From: Desulfarculales bacterium UBA702
Lineage (GTDB): Bacteria > Desulfobacterota > Syntrophobacteria > Syntrophobacterales > Syntrophobacteraceae
Direction: 5' to 3'
NCBI GenBank assembly: GCA_002298165.1
Contig: DBMI01000082.1
Span: 1-34,115 of the forward strand
DNA: 34,115 nucleotides
Shown here piece by piece: positions 7,921 to 15,043 of this stretch; the stretch's first letter is position 1, and each line of letters begins with the position of its first letter. The position numbers and the translations under genes are program-made. The notes under the pieces are model-generated. The model saw nothing but the letters and a program-made list of their open reading frames with translations. It had not been told where the DNA came from and searched no databases.

Positions 7921-8912
7921 GGCTTACGCTCCTCGGACTTGAATTTGGACATCAAATCGAGTTTTACAGCCCAGTTCCTGAATTCCTCGTAATCCTCGTC
8001 CTTGGCCTCGATAAAGCCATTTGGCATCTCAGTCCGCTCCCAATGATAAAGCGGTTCGGCATCACGTCCCAGAGGTTGAAAATCAAGCAGGGCCTTCTTA
8101 ACCGCCGCTATTACCTCGGTTGGTACATTTCGATAGGCAGAAATTCCGCTGGACGGATAATATTCGGAGGTCTGGAGAATCTTTACCAATCCTCTTTCTG
8201 CCAATTCCCGGCCCATCGTATCCTGAATTCCTCCCGCATCGAAGCGACCCGATGTGACCGAATTGGCACATTCGAAATGAGAACCGGTAAATTCGTAGGA
8301 ACCCAGGTCCTCCATTCTCAGGCCCTGCTGGGCGAGCATGATCCTTGGGATGATGTGCCCCTGAGTTGAATTGATGCTGCCGAAAGCGAATCTTTTCCCC
8401 CGTAAATCTTTTACCTCCTTGAATCCGCTATCGGGGCGCACAATAATCAGGGACTGATATTCACCTTTGCCGAGGCTGTTTAGCCCGCGTGCAACCGGAA
8501 TTACACCGTGCTCCCGATGTGCTCTCAGGTAGCTGCCGGCCCCAATCGCGGCAAAGTCTATCTCTCCCGTTCCCAGGACTTGTACAATGTCTTTGTGTTT
8601 GGAAGTGAAACACAAGTTGAAGCGATACCCGGTTGCATTCTCTAAATATCGCAGAAAGGGCAGATATTGCTTGGCATCCTCTTCTGGAGTCGCACGCAGA
8701 TCGAAACCGAAAAGAAAGACATTGGGCTCTCGTTTTGGTTTGATTCGAGCAAATTCTTCTTCGTTAATCACATTCTTCAAATCAATTGTTTTGTATTCTG
8801 AATCAAGATCGCAGCCGGATAATAGACATGCAGCCGTCGATACTGCGATTAAGCACTTGATGATCCCCAGGAAAATGGAATTGCACTTACCGCGGATGCA
8901 TTTATCGCTCAT
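7917..8912 (-). CDS. PhnD-like phosphate/phosphonate-type binding lipoprotein
   Basis: Substrate-binding-protein fold of the PhnD (phosphate/phosphite/phosphonate) family. Family-like segments include LFGFDLRATPEEDAKQYLPFL, ATGYRFNLCF, TGEIDFAAIGAGSYLRA, VKDLRGKRFAFGSINSTQGHIIPR and FDAGGIQD. The signal peptide ends in lipobox LSGC with C34, predicting a lipoprotein held at the membrane. ATG 8912 has AGGAG ten bases upstream. That AGGAG can pair with CTCCT just before it (plus-strand arms 8923-8927/8933-8937), a possible weak translational switch. There are no ABC permease or ATPase genes nearby; instead the gene overlaps a hybrid kinase by four bases. I infer a sensory ligand receptor rather than an uptake component. 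The ligand cannot be told from sequence. Confidence 0.88.
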   Translation of the reverse strand: MSDKCIRGKCNSIFLGIIKCLIAVSTAACLLSGCDLDSEYKTIDLKNVINEEEFARIKPKREPNVFLFGFDLRATPEEDAKQYLPFLRYLENATGYRFNLCFTSKHKDIVQVLGTGEIDFAAIGAGSYLRAHREHGVIPVARGLNSLGKGEYQSLIIVRPDSGFKEVKDLRGKRFAFGSINSTQGHIIPRIMLAQQGLRMEDLGSYEFTGSHFECANSVTSGRFDAGGIQDTMGRELAERGLVKILQTSEYYPSSGISAYRNVPTEVIAAVKKALLDFQPLGRDAEPLYHWERTEMPNGFIEAKDEDYEEFRNWAVKLDLMSKFKSEERKP

Positions 8913-9256
8913 TTACTGATTACTCCTAATAGAGGAGGAGCCCGGAGCTTAAATCACCAGAAATTAAGGAAATAATACCCAGTTCTCAGAATGCGCTAAT
9001 GCAGATTGAAACGCAGCAAGGCCTGGTCTCACTCTATATGTTTCTTGCTCTGATAGGGAAATTTTTGGAAAAATTGAACCAGGAATGCGCTGCATCGATA
9101 ACCCCCGCGGGCTACAAATTTGGAAATATGTTTCCCGCTCCGGTCCACGTGCGAAGCATAGTCACGCTCGTTGATAGTTTTCACGCTGGATATTCGTTCA
9201 GGACTATAGATCGCAATTCAGTCTGACACAATTCAAATTTAATGACATTATGTCTG
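8913..9256. other. Upstream region of the sensor operon
   Basis: About 340 bases of AT-richer DNA that should hold the promoter for the PhnD-like/kinase operon on the minus strand. A 75-codon frame on the plus strand (8999-9226) has no ribosome site or recognisable domain and is not called. No promoter was identified with confidence. Confidence 0.4.
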
Positions 9257-9430
9257 CTATAAGCTTCGATACGCGGTGAACCCGCGGGTGGCACCGGCAA
9301 CCCCGCCCACGGCGGGGGCCGATGCGCGGAACACAATGGGTGCGTGCATCATCAAGTCCCTCTTGCCTACGGCACTGTCAACAATAAACCCGTTGCCAGT
9401 GTCACCCGTGAGATCGGATGCTATCCACAC
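9257..9430 (-). pseudogene. Small ORF or possible SDR C-terminal remnant
   Basis: A 57-codon frame starts with a GTG that overlaps the last codons of the ferredoxin gene by ten bases. It begins WIASDLTGDTGNGFIVDS, which loosely resembles the FLASD...TGxxxxVDGG end of short-chain dehydrogenases. After that it does not look like a normal protein end. It could be a decayed fragment, a short coupled gene, or chance. A stop codon lies directly upstream in frame. Confidence 0.2.
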
Positions 9431-10542
9431 GTTAGAATCCTATCTATCTTGGATTTGACAACCATCGTAATAAGGCCGGGCGTTGTGATTTTCCCGCGGG
9501 CCTTCCCCAGTTTAATAGATGTATCGATAATGTCCCTGGGCACATTCGGTTGTTCGGATTCGAGTTTTCGAACCAAACTCAGCGAATCGGCAGGGCAGGT
9601 GGAAACACAGAGCCCGCAGCCAATGCAGCGATCGACATCCAGGTGCAACCCGTCGACTTCGAGATTAAGGGCCCCCATCTGGCAGCGATCCACGCAAATG
9701 CCGCAGGTTTGGCAGTTTTCAGGATTATGGGTGGCAAAAAAAGGACTGGCCGCCATAGCTGCCGGCTTGGCCTGGCGTTTGAACATTTTCAGTACCTGGC
9801 AACAGCACCCGCAGCAAAGACATATAAAGAGAGCGTCTTTAGCATTTGCGGGCTGAAGGACGAGACCGGCCTCATCGGCCAATTTAAGGATGTCCAGTGT
9901 CTCCTGAAGGTCAATCTCGCGGCCCAAGGCATTCCTCTTCCCATAATCCGCCGCCATGCCAAACCATAAACACGTCTCCTCCCGCTTGGCGCACCCCTTT
10001 CCCATCATGGTGTGCTCGCGTCGGCAGATACACGGTACAACCCTGAATCTATTCTGGGCTCTAACAAGTTCCTCAGCGATCTCGTAGGGCAACACCCTGT
10101 GTTCCGGCGTTATACTGCGGTCGACGGGAATGGTGCGGATCTGAGGGACCTTCCACGCCTGCTCTGTAAGGACCGGCATATACTCGCTCATGTCCTTTAT
10201 CAATTCTTTGTCCAGAGCATTCACGTGGTACTCCCAGATCCCGATGAGGTACTGAGCGGCCATGTATCGAACAGGGCCCGTTTCCCGTTCCTCCCTCAAA
10301 ATGAGTCCCTTTAGGGCCATATTCTCCAGACGTCGAGTTGCATTGTCCCGAGCAATCCCGGCCCTGCGCCCGACGACACGCGGTTCCTCGGGAAGCAGCG
10401 TAAGATGAATGGCGAGTTCTGCTTCCTCAGGGCTGAAGAGTCTCTGGAGGATACGCATTTCCACTCCGCTTTCAGTGGGTGGAAAGCCGCCCGGAAGGTC
10501 GTCCAAATGCTTGGCCAGTTTTTTATAGATTTCCTGTTCCAC
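9421..10542 (-). CDS. HTH-like / Cys-rich polyferredoxin protein (4Fe-4S)
   Basis: Soluble iron-sulfur protein of 373 residues, probably an electron carrier or redox-linked regulator. The N-terminal part (about 30-95) resembles a winged helix (FSPEEAELAIHLTLLPEEPRVV, then ARDNATRRLENMALKGLILREE). A Cys group follows (C171, C173, C184, C191 in CICRREHTMMGKGCAKREETC), then an unusual CLCCGCCC run (241-248), then two ferredoxin clusters CQTCGICVDRC (277-287) and CIGCGLCVSTCP (306-317). I recall similar annotated 4Fe-4S proteins in deltaproteobacteria, but no defined function. Start: GTG 10542 with GGAGGT four bases upstream is preferred over the longer frame from 10650, which would add 36 residues unlike the rest. 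It is monocistronic as far as seen. Confidence 0.85.
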   Translation of the reverse strand: MEQEIYKKLAKHLDDLPGGFPPTESGVEMRILQRLFSPEEAELAIHLTLLPEEPRVVGRRAGIARDNATRRLENMALKGLILREERETGPVRYMAAQYLIGIWEYHVNALDKELIKDMSEYMPVLTEQAWKVPQIRTIPVDRSITPEHRVLPYEIAEELVRAQNRFRVVPCICRREHTMMGKGCAKREETCLWFGMAADYGKRNALGREIDLQETLDILKLADEAGLVLQPANAKDALFICLCCGCCCQVLKMFKRQAKPAAMAASPFFATHNPENCQTCGICVDRCQMGALNLEVDGLHLDVDRCIGCGLCVSTCPADSLSLVRKLESEQPNVPRDIIDTSIKLGKARGKITTPGLITMVVKSKIDRILTCG

Positions 10543-10997
10543 GGAGACCTCCAATAGAATGAGAGTAATGCTCAAAAGTGAGCGGTAATTCCCGTAACGG
10601 AATAGCAAACCAGAAAAATGCATCCATCCCCTGGCTGTGCCGAACCTCAATAAGGCGTCGCATCCTGCCCGAAAAAGCTCTCTGGATGTTCAGGGTACCT
10701 GATACCATAAACTACCCCATGGAAAACGAACAGGTGTAATCCTTATCCGGGCAGTTCCCGGCAGTTTCCGAACACACCCCTGCCCCCGCGTTTGAAGGCA
10801 TGCTTGCCGCCCCATCGCGTTGGATGGACTCAGGCGCGAATCGGAATAAAATGATATTAATGTGTGAGAGGATAAAGTTCATGGGCGCGAAATCTCGGAG
10901 GGGCTGCTGGAACTACCTCGAAAGCGTTCGCTGCAATGGAAAGAGCCTGATCGAATCATCATGCTTGCGGGTGGCTCCCGCTCATCCCACCTTGCGT
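10543..10997. other. Intergenic region between gmhA and the ferredoxin gene
   Basis: A 455-base gap; both flanking genes lie on the minus strand, so it should hold the end of the gmhA transcript and the promoter of the ferredoxin gene. I see the GGAGGT ribosome site (plus-strand ACCTCC at 10547-10552), a short GGCAGTT direct repeat near 10744-10760 and a 5-bp GCGGG/CCCGC hairpin near 10968-10982. Open frames here only shadow the opposite strand. Confidence 0.4.
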
Positions 10998-11585
10998 TTA
11001 CTTCTCGGATACCAGCAAAACTTCTTCCGAAAGGGCGCAGAGGATGTGGCCGGCTGTGATGTGGCATTCCTGGATTATAGCTGTTACCGACGATTGGACG
11101 TGCAGGATGTAATCGCAAAGGCCGTCCATTTCCGCCCCGGGATTGCCGGCGAACCCGAGGGTCTCGATGCCGTTTTCCCGTGCAAGCTTCAGGGCCTTCA
11201 GCACGTTTGGCGAACGCCCGCTTGTGCTGATTCCCAGTGCAACATCCCCCTGCCTTCCAAGTGCTGACAATTGCCTGGCGAAAATTTCATCGAATTCGTA
11301 GTCGTTGGCTATCGAGGTCAGGATTGATGAATCGGTTGTGAGGGCAATTGCAGCCAAGGCCCGACGCTCGCGCCTTAGGCGGTTCACGAATTCTGCCGCT
11401 ATGTGCTGGGCATCGGCCGCGCTCCCACCGTTTCCGAAAAGAAAAAGACGCCCGCCCGCGGCAAAGGCCCCCGCAATTTTTTCCGCCATGAGAGGCAGTA
11501 CTTCGCAGCAGGTTGGAATAAAAGCAGTTTTTGCTGCAATGCTATCACGTATGTGCTGTTCTATATATGATTTAAACCTGATCAA
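10998..11585 (-). CDS. gmhA: Sedoheptulose 7-phosphate isomerase (GmhA-like)
   Basis: SIS-domain isomerase; the known family reaction converts sedoheptulose 7-phosphate to D-glycero-D-manno-heptose 7-phosphate, the first step to ADP- or GDP-heptose for LPS core or other surface glycans. Seen: FLFGNGGSAADAQHIAAEFVNR, ALTTDSSILTSIANDY, GISTSGRSPNVL and the C-terminal QECHITAGHILCALSEE, all at expected spacing. The likely start is TTG 11585, with AAAGGGG six bases upstream, giving 195 residues, the usual family length; the longer frame from 11696 adds 37 residues unlike GmhA. It is divergent from the CDP-sugar operon across a 330-base gap and probably belongs to the same surface-sugar locus. No hldE or gmhB is in the window. 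Confidence 0.92.
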   Translation of the reverse strand: MIRFKSYIEQHIRDSIAAKTAFIPTCCEVLPLMAEKIAGAFAAGGRLFLFGNGGSAADAQHIAAEFVNRLRRERRALAAIALTTDSSILTSIANDYEFDEIFARQLSALGRQGDVALGISTSGRSPNVLKALKLARENGIETLGFAGNPGAEMDGLCDYILHVQSSVTAIIQECHITAGHILCALSEEVLLVSEK

Positions 11586-11915
11586 TTTATGCCCCTTTCG
11601 GTTCGATAAATACTTGCGCCCGGCAACCGCCAAACATGCGAAAAGATACCATATAGCGGGATCGGGTAACAGATGATTCATACTCCTCAAAATCATTCAC
11701 CCCGCGTATTAAGTCTCCATTCGTACGCCGGTGCTGTCCGGCCGGCCGAAGAGGTCTTCTAAGAATGGCATGGCCCTTGCTCAAATAACTCCGCGGGTTC
11801 AGGAGACATTGAGAGTCATTTCGTGCTCCATGCCCTGGCAGCAAGCTGATAAAGGGCGAATTGGAATTGGTGGGACCGGGCACCGGCGTCAAATTTTTGA
11901 AAAAGGGGATGCACA
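11586..11915. promoter_or_regulatory. Divergent regulatory region of the glycan operon
   Basis: A 330-base region between gmhA (minus) and rfbF (plus). It contains the sigma-54-like site at 11766-11781, a CCGGCCGG palindrome near 11739-11746 and, just before rfbF, the ribosome site AAGGGG seven bases from ATG 11916. The leader from the predicted transcription start to rfbF would be about 125 bases, leaving room for regulation. No open frame in it looks real. Confidence 0.5.
11766..11781 (+). promoter_or_regulatory. Candidate sigma-54 (-24/-12) promoter
   Basis: The site reads TGGCATGGCCCTTGCT. It matches the RpoN consensus TGGCAC-N5-TTGCW at every fixed base but one (T for C), with the required ten bases between the GG and GC dinucleotides. 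It points toward rfbF. The activator that would work with sigma-54 is not in the window. Confidence 0.55.
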
Positions 11916-12689
11916 ATGAAGGTCGGAATTTTGGCAGGAGGGCTGGGCACCCGTCTTTCAGAGGAAACCGTAGTTAAACCCAAACCCCTGGTCGAAATCG
12001 GGGGCAAGCCGATCCTGTGGCATATCATGCGGAGCTTTGCCGATTACGGCTACAATGAATTTGTGATCGCCCTCGGCTACAAGGGGGAAATGATAAAGGA
12101 CTACTTTATCAACTACCGCAAACGCAATTGCAGCCTGACGGTGCGGCTCGCAACCGGCGACTTGATGGTGCATAACGGCCACGCCGAGGATTGGGTGATC
12201 CATCTGTTGGATACGGGCGACAAGACGCAAACCGGCGGACGCGTAAAGCGGATTGCGCAGTTTATCGGAAAAGAACCTTTTTTCCTGACCTACGGCGACG
12301 GCGTCTCCAACGTGGATTTAAATAAACTTCTCCAATTCCACCGGGAGCACGGGAAGACCGCCACCGTCACGGCCGTGCGCCCGCCTGCCCGCTTTGGCGG
12401 CCTGACCTTCGAAAACGAGATCGTATCGAGATTTGCCGAGAAGCCTCAAACCGGAGAAGGTTGGATTAACGGAGGCTTCTTTGTGCTGCAACCCGATATC
12501 GCAAACTACATAGACAGCGACGAACAGTCATTTGAATCCAGACCGCTCGAACGCCTTACCCGGGAAAACCAGCTCATGGCTTACCGTCATCATGATTTCT
12601 GGCAGTGCATGGATACGCTAAGAGACGTTCAGCTTCTTGAGGGGATGTATGCGTCAGGTAACCCTCCATGGAGGAGGCCGCAGGCTTGA
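11916..12689 (+). CDS. rfbF: Glucose-1-phosphate cytidylyltransferase
   Basis: Makes CDP-glucose from glucose-1-phosphate and CTP, the entry step to CDP-3,6-dideoxyhexoses. The 257-residue length equals the family norm. Seen: the nucleotidyltransferase signature GGLGTRLSEETVVKPKPLVEIGG (residues 7-29), the ALGYKGEMIKDYF segment, the active-site region TYGDGVSNVD, FGGLTFENEIV, GWINGGFFVLQP and the ending W-C-MDTLRD-LE. The ATG has AAGGGG seven bases upstream. It is the first gene of the long plus-strand operon and overlaps rfbG at TTGA. Assignment is strong because rfbG and rfbH follow in the standard order. Confidence 0.95.
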   Translation: MKVGILAGGLGTRLSEETVVKPKPLVEIGGKPILWHIMRSFADYGYNEFVIALGYKGEMIKDYFINYRKRNCSLTVRLATGDLMVHNGHAEDWVIHLLDTGDKTQTGGRVKRIAQFIGKEPFFLTYGDGVSNVDLNKLLQFHREHGKTATVTAVRPPARFGGLTFENEIVSRFAEKPQTGEGWINGGFFVLQPDIANYIDSDEQSFESRPLERLTRENQLMAYRHHDFWQCMDTLRDVQLLEGMYASGNPPWRRPQA

Positions 12690-13666
12690 ATCTCTCTTTC
12701 TGGCAAAACCGACCCGTACTGGTAACTGGCGCAACCGGGCTCCTGGGGAGCTGGCTGGTGCGCCGCCTATTGGAATCTCAGGCCGACATCACCTGTCTTG
12801 TCCGCGACTGGGTGCCTCAAAGTGAATTCGTGCGATCCGGCCTGATGGAAAAAGTAAAGGTTGTTCGCGGCGACATCAGGGACCGCGATTGCATCGAGCG
12901 CACCCTGGGCGAATATGAAATCGATACGGTATTTCATCTGGCGGCTCAAACCATCGTGCAGATTGCCAACCGAAACCCGATTTCCACCTTCGAGAGCAAC
13001 ATTCAGGGTACCTGGAACCTTCTCGATGCCTGCCGGCACAGCCCGACGGTTAAGCAGATCGTCGTTGCCTCCTCCGATAAAGCCTACGGAGACCACTATC
13101 ATTTGCCATACCGTGAAGACATAGCCCTGCAGGGCCGCCATCCATACGACGTGAGCAAGTCCTGCGCGGACCTCATCGCCCAGTCCTACGCAGTCTCATA
13201 CGACTTGCCGGTTGCGGTAACCCGCTGCGGAAATTTTTATGGCGGCGGAGACCTCAACTGGAACCGGATCGTTCCCGGCACAATCCGTTCGATTCTCTTT
13301 GGTCAAGCGCCAATGATTCGATCCGACGGATCGTTTATCCGCGACTACCTCTATGTAGAAGATGGGGCAGCGGCTTACATGCTACTTGCTGAAAAGCTGG
13401 CGGAAAACCCCGATCTATGCGGCCAGGCCTTCAATTTCTCAAACGAGTTGCAGACAACCGTCTTAAACCTCGTGCACAGGATTCTCCACCTCATGGGGTC
13501 TGACCTGGAGCCCGACATCCGCAGCGAGGCCCAAAACGAGATTCGCCACCAGTACCTCTGCGCGGCAAAGGCCAGAATGGAGCTGGGATGGGAATCCCTG
13601 TACGGCCTTGAAGACGGGCTGCGAAAAACAATTGACTGGTACAGGGAATATTTCAATGGGCACTGA
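12686..13666 (+). CDS. rfbG: CDP-glucose 4,6-dehydratase-like (extended SDR)
   Basis: Extended SDR that should convert CDP-glucose to CDP-4-keto-6-deoxyglucose. Seen: NAD motif TGATGLLGSW near the N-terminus, HLAAQTIVQIANRNP, SSDKAYG, catalytic YDVSK, RCGNFYGGGDLNWNRIVPG and a RDYLYVEDGAAAYMLL substrate segment. The NFYGGGDLNWNRIVP block fits CDP-glucose dehydratases. The start is informative: GGAGGAGG at 12670-12677 lies eight bases before TTG 12686, which overlaps the rfbF stop as TTGA. This gives 326 residues beginning MNLSFWQNRPVLVTG, close to how known RfbG proteins begin. The upstream ATG 12668 overlaps the ribosome site itself. It is slightly shorter than classical RfbG (about 355), so another NDP-sugar dehydratase activity is not excluded. 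Confidence 0.87.
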   Translation: MNLSFWQNRPVLVTGATGLLGSWLVRRLLESQADITCLVRDWVPQSEFVRSGLMEKVKVVRGDIRDRDCIERTLGEYEIDTVFHLAAQTIVQIANRNPISTFESNIQGTWNLLDACRHSPTVKQIVVASSDKAYGDHYHLPYREDIALQGRHPYDVSKSCADLIAQSYAVSYDLPVAVTRCGNFYGGGDLNWNRIVPGTIRSILFGQAPMIRSDGSFIRDYLYVEDGAAAYMLLAEKLAENPDLCGQAFNFSNELQTTVLNLVHRILHLMGSDLEPDIRSEAQNEIRHQYLCAAKARMELGWESLYGLEDGLRKTIDWYREYFNGH

Positions 13667-15017
13667 CGGCGCCGCGATTCGCGACAAGATAATGGCGCTG
13701 GTGGAAGAATATTACAGCACCGCATTCCCGCCCGTAAAGTTTGTACCCGGGAAGACACCGGTACCGGTTTCCGGAAGATTTTTCGACGCCGGAGACATTC
13801 AATGCCTGGTTGATTCTTCACTCGATTTCTGGCTGACAACAGGCCGTTTTGCAAAGAAGTTTGAAAAAGAATTTTCAAAGTTCGTGGGTACTGCGCATGC
13901 CGCCCTGACCAATTCCGGATCCTCCGCTAATCTCCTGGCAATCTCCAGCCTTACCTCACCCAAACTTGAAGAGCGCGCCCTCAGGGCCGGCGATGAGGTG
14001 ATCACGGTTGCGGCCGGTTTTCCAACAACCATAAATCCAATTATTCAAAATGGTTTGATTCCCGTTTTCGTGGACATCAGCCTTCCCACGTATAACATCG
14101 ATACCGCCCTACTCGGCCGCGCCATTTCGCAACGCACAAAAGCGATTTTCCTGGCCCACACGCTCGGAAATCCTTTCGATCTGCAAAAGGTGGCGGAGTT
14201 CGCAAATCAAAACGGTTTGTGGCTGATTGAAGACTGCTGCGATGCCCTGGGTTCGACCTACAAGGGCCAAAATGCCGGCACGTTCGGCGAACTATCCACA
14301 TTCAGCTTCTACCCCGCCCACCACATCACAATGGGCGAGGGCGGATGCGTCTTGACAAACCGGCGGGAGCTGAAGGTCCTTGTAGAATCTTTTCGTGACT
14401 GGGGGCGGGACTGCTGGTGCGATACGGGTGAGGACAACACCTGCAAGCGGCGGTTCGAGTGGAAGCTCGGCGACCTGCCCTTTGGCTATGACCATAAGTA
14501 TTGCTACTCCCATATCGGCTACAACCTGAAGGCTACCGACATGCAGGCGGCGGTGGGCGTATCCCAGATGAAAAAACTGCCGGGCTTCATCGAGACCCGC
14601 CGTAAAAATTTTCAGACGCTCTACCGCGGGCTGAGCGATCTGCAGGAGTTTCTGATACTCCCGGAGGCAACGCCGGGGAGCAATCCGAGCTGGTTTGGCT
14701 TTCCGATTACCGTAAGAAATAATGCGCCGTTTAGCCGAAACGATCTGGTGCTCTATCTCGATAAGCACAAAATAGCAACTCGCCTTCTCTTCGGGGGCAA
14801 TCTCATCAGGCAGCCTGCCTACAGCAAAGTCCCCTTTCGAGTTGCGGGTGAGCTGAAGGTCTCGGACACCGTCATGAATCAGACATTCTGGATCGGGCTC
14901 TATCCCGGCATATCTGAGCCCATGACGGACTATGTGCTCGATGTATTCCATCGGATGCCCAACGATTTGGTGGCATCCGGAAAAGTTTCCGCAAAGAGAG
15001 TTGCCAGCCGCAAGTGA
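13656..15017 (+). CDS. rfbH: CDP-4-keto-6-deoxyglucose 3-dehydrase (E1, RfbH/DdhC/AscC type)
   Basis: PMP- and iron-sulfur-dependent dehydrase that removes the C3 hydroxyl of CDP-4-keto-6-deoxyglucose. It has the aminotransferase fold, but the usual PLP lysine is replaced by His in SFYPAHHITMGEGG (H222/H223), the hallmark of E1. The 2Fe-2S region is present: DWGRDCWCDTGEDNTC (C253, C255, C263), with C283 in YDHKYCYSHIGYNLK. ATG 13656 gives 453 residues and overlaps the end of rfbG by 11 bases; a CAGGGA ribosome site lies eight bases upstream, so the longer frame from 13608 is not needed. The E3 reductase that normally feeds electrons to E1 (DdhD/AscD/RfbI) is not found in this window. Confidence 0.95.
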   Translation: MGTDGAAIRDKIMALVEEYYSTAFPPVKFVPGKTPVPVSGRFFDAGDIQCLVDSSLDFWLTTGRFAKKFEKEFSKFVGTAHAALTNSGSSANLLAISSLTSPKLEERALRAGDEVITVAAGFPTTINPIIQNGLIPVFVDISLPTYNIDTALLGRAISQRTKAIFLAHTLGNPFDLQKVAEFANQNGLWLIEDCCDALGSTYKGQNAGTFGELSTFSFYPAHHITMGEGGCVLTNRRELKVLVESFRDWGRDCWCDTGEDNTCKRRFEWKLGDLPFGYDHKYCYSHIGYNLKATDMQAAVGVSQMKKLPGFIETRRKNFQTLYRGLSDLQEFLILPEATPGSNPSWFGFPITVRNNAPFSRNDLVLYLDKHKIATRLLFGGNLIRQPAYSKVPFRVAGELKVSDTVMNQTFWIGLYPGISEPMTDYVLDVFHRMPNDLVASGKVSAKRVASRK

Positions 15018-15043
15018 CAACTGGCTAATTCCGGGAGGAACTC

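Noticed and set aside
8999..9226. 75-codon plus-strand frame upstream of the sensor operon
   Set aside because: No ribosome site, no recognisable motif, and it lies in the expected promoter region of the minus-strand operon.
14292..15020. 242-codon minus-strand frame
   Set aside because: It is antisense to rfbH, which has all E1 motifs; the reverse reading is a shadow.
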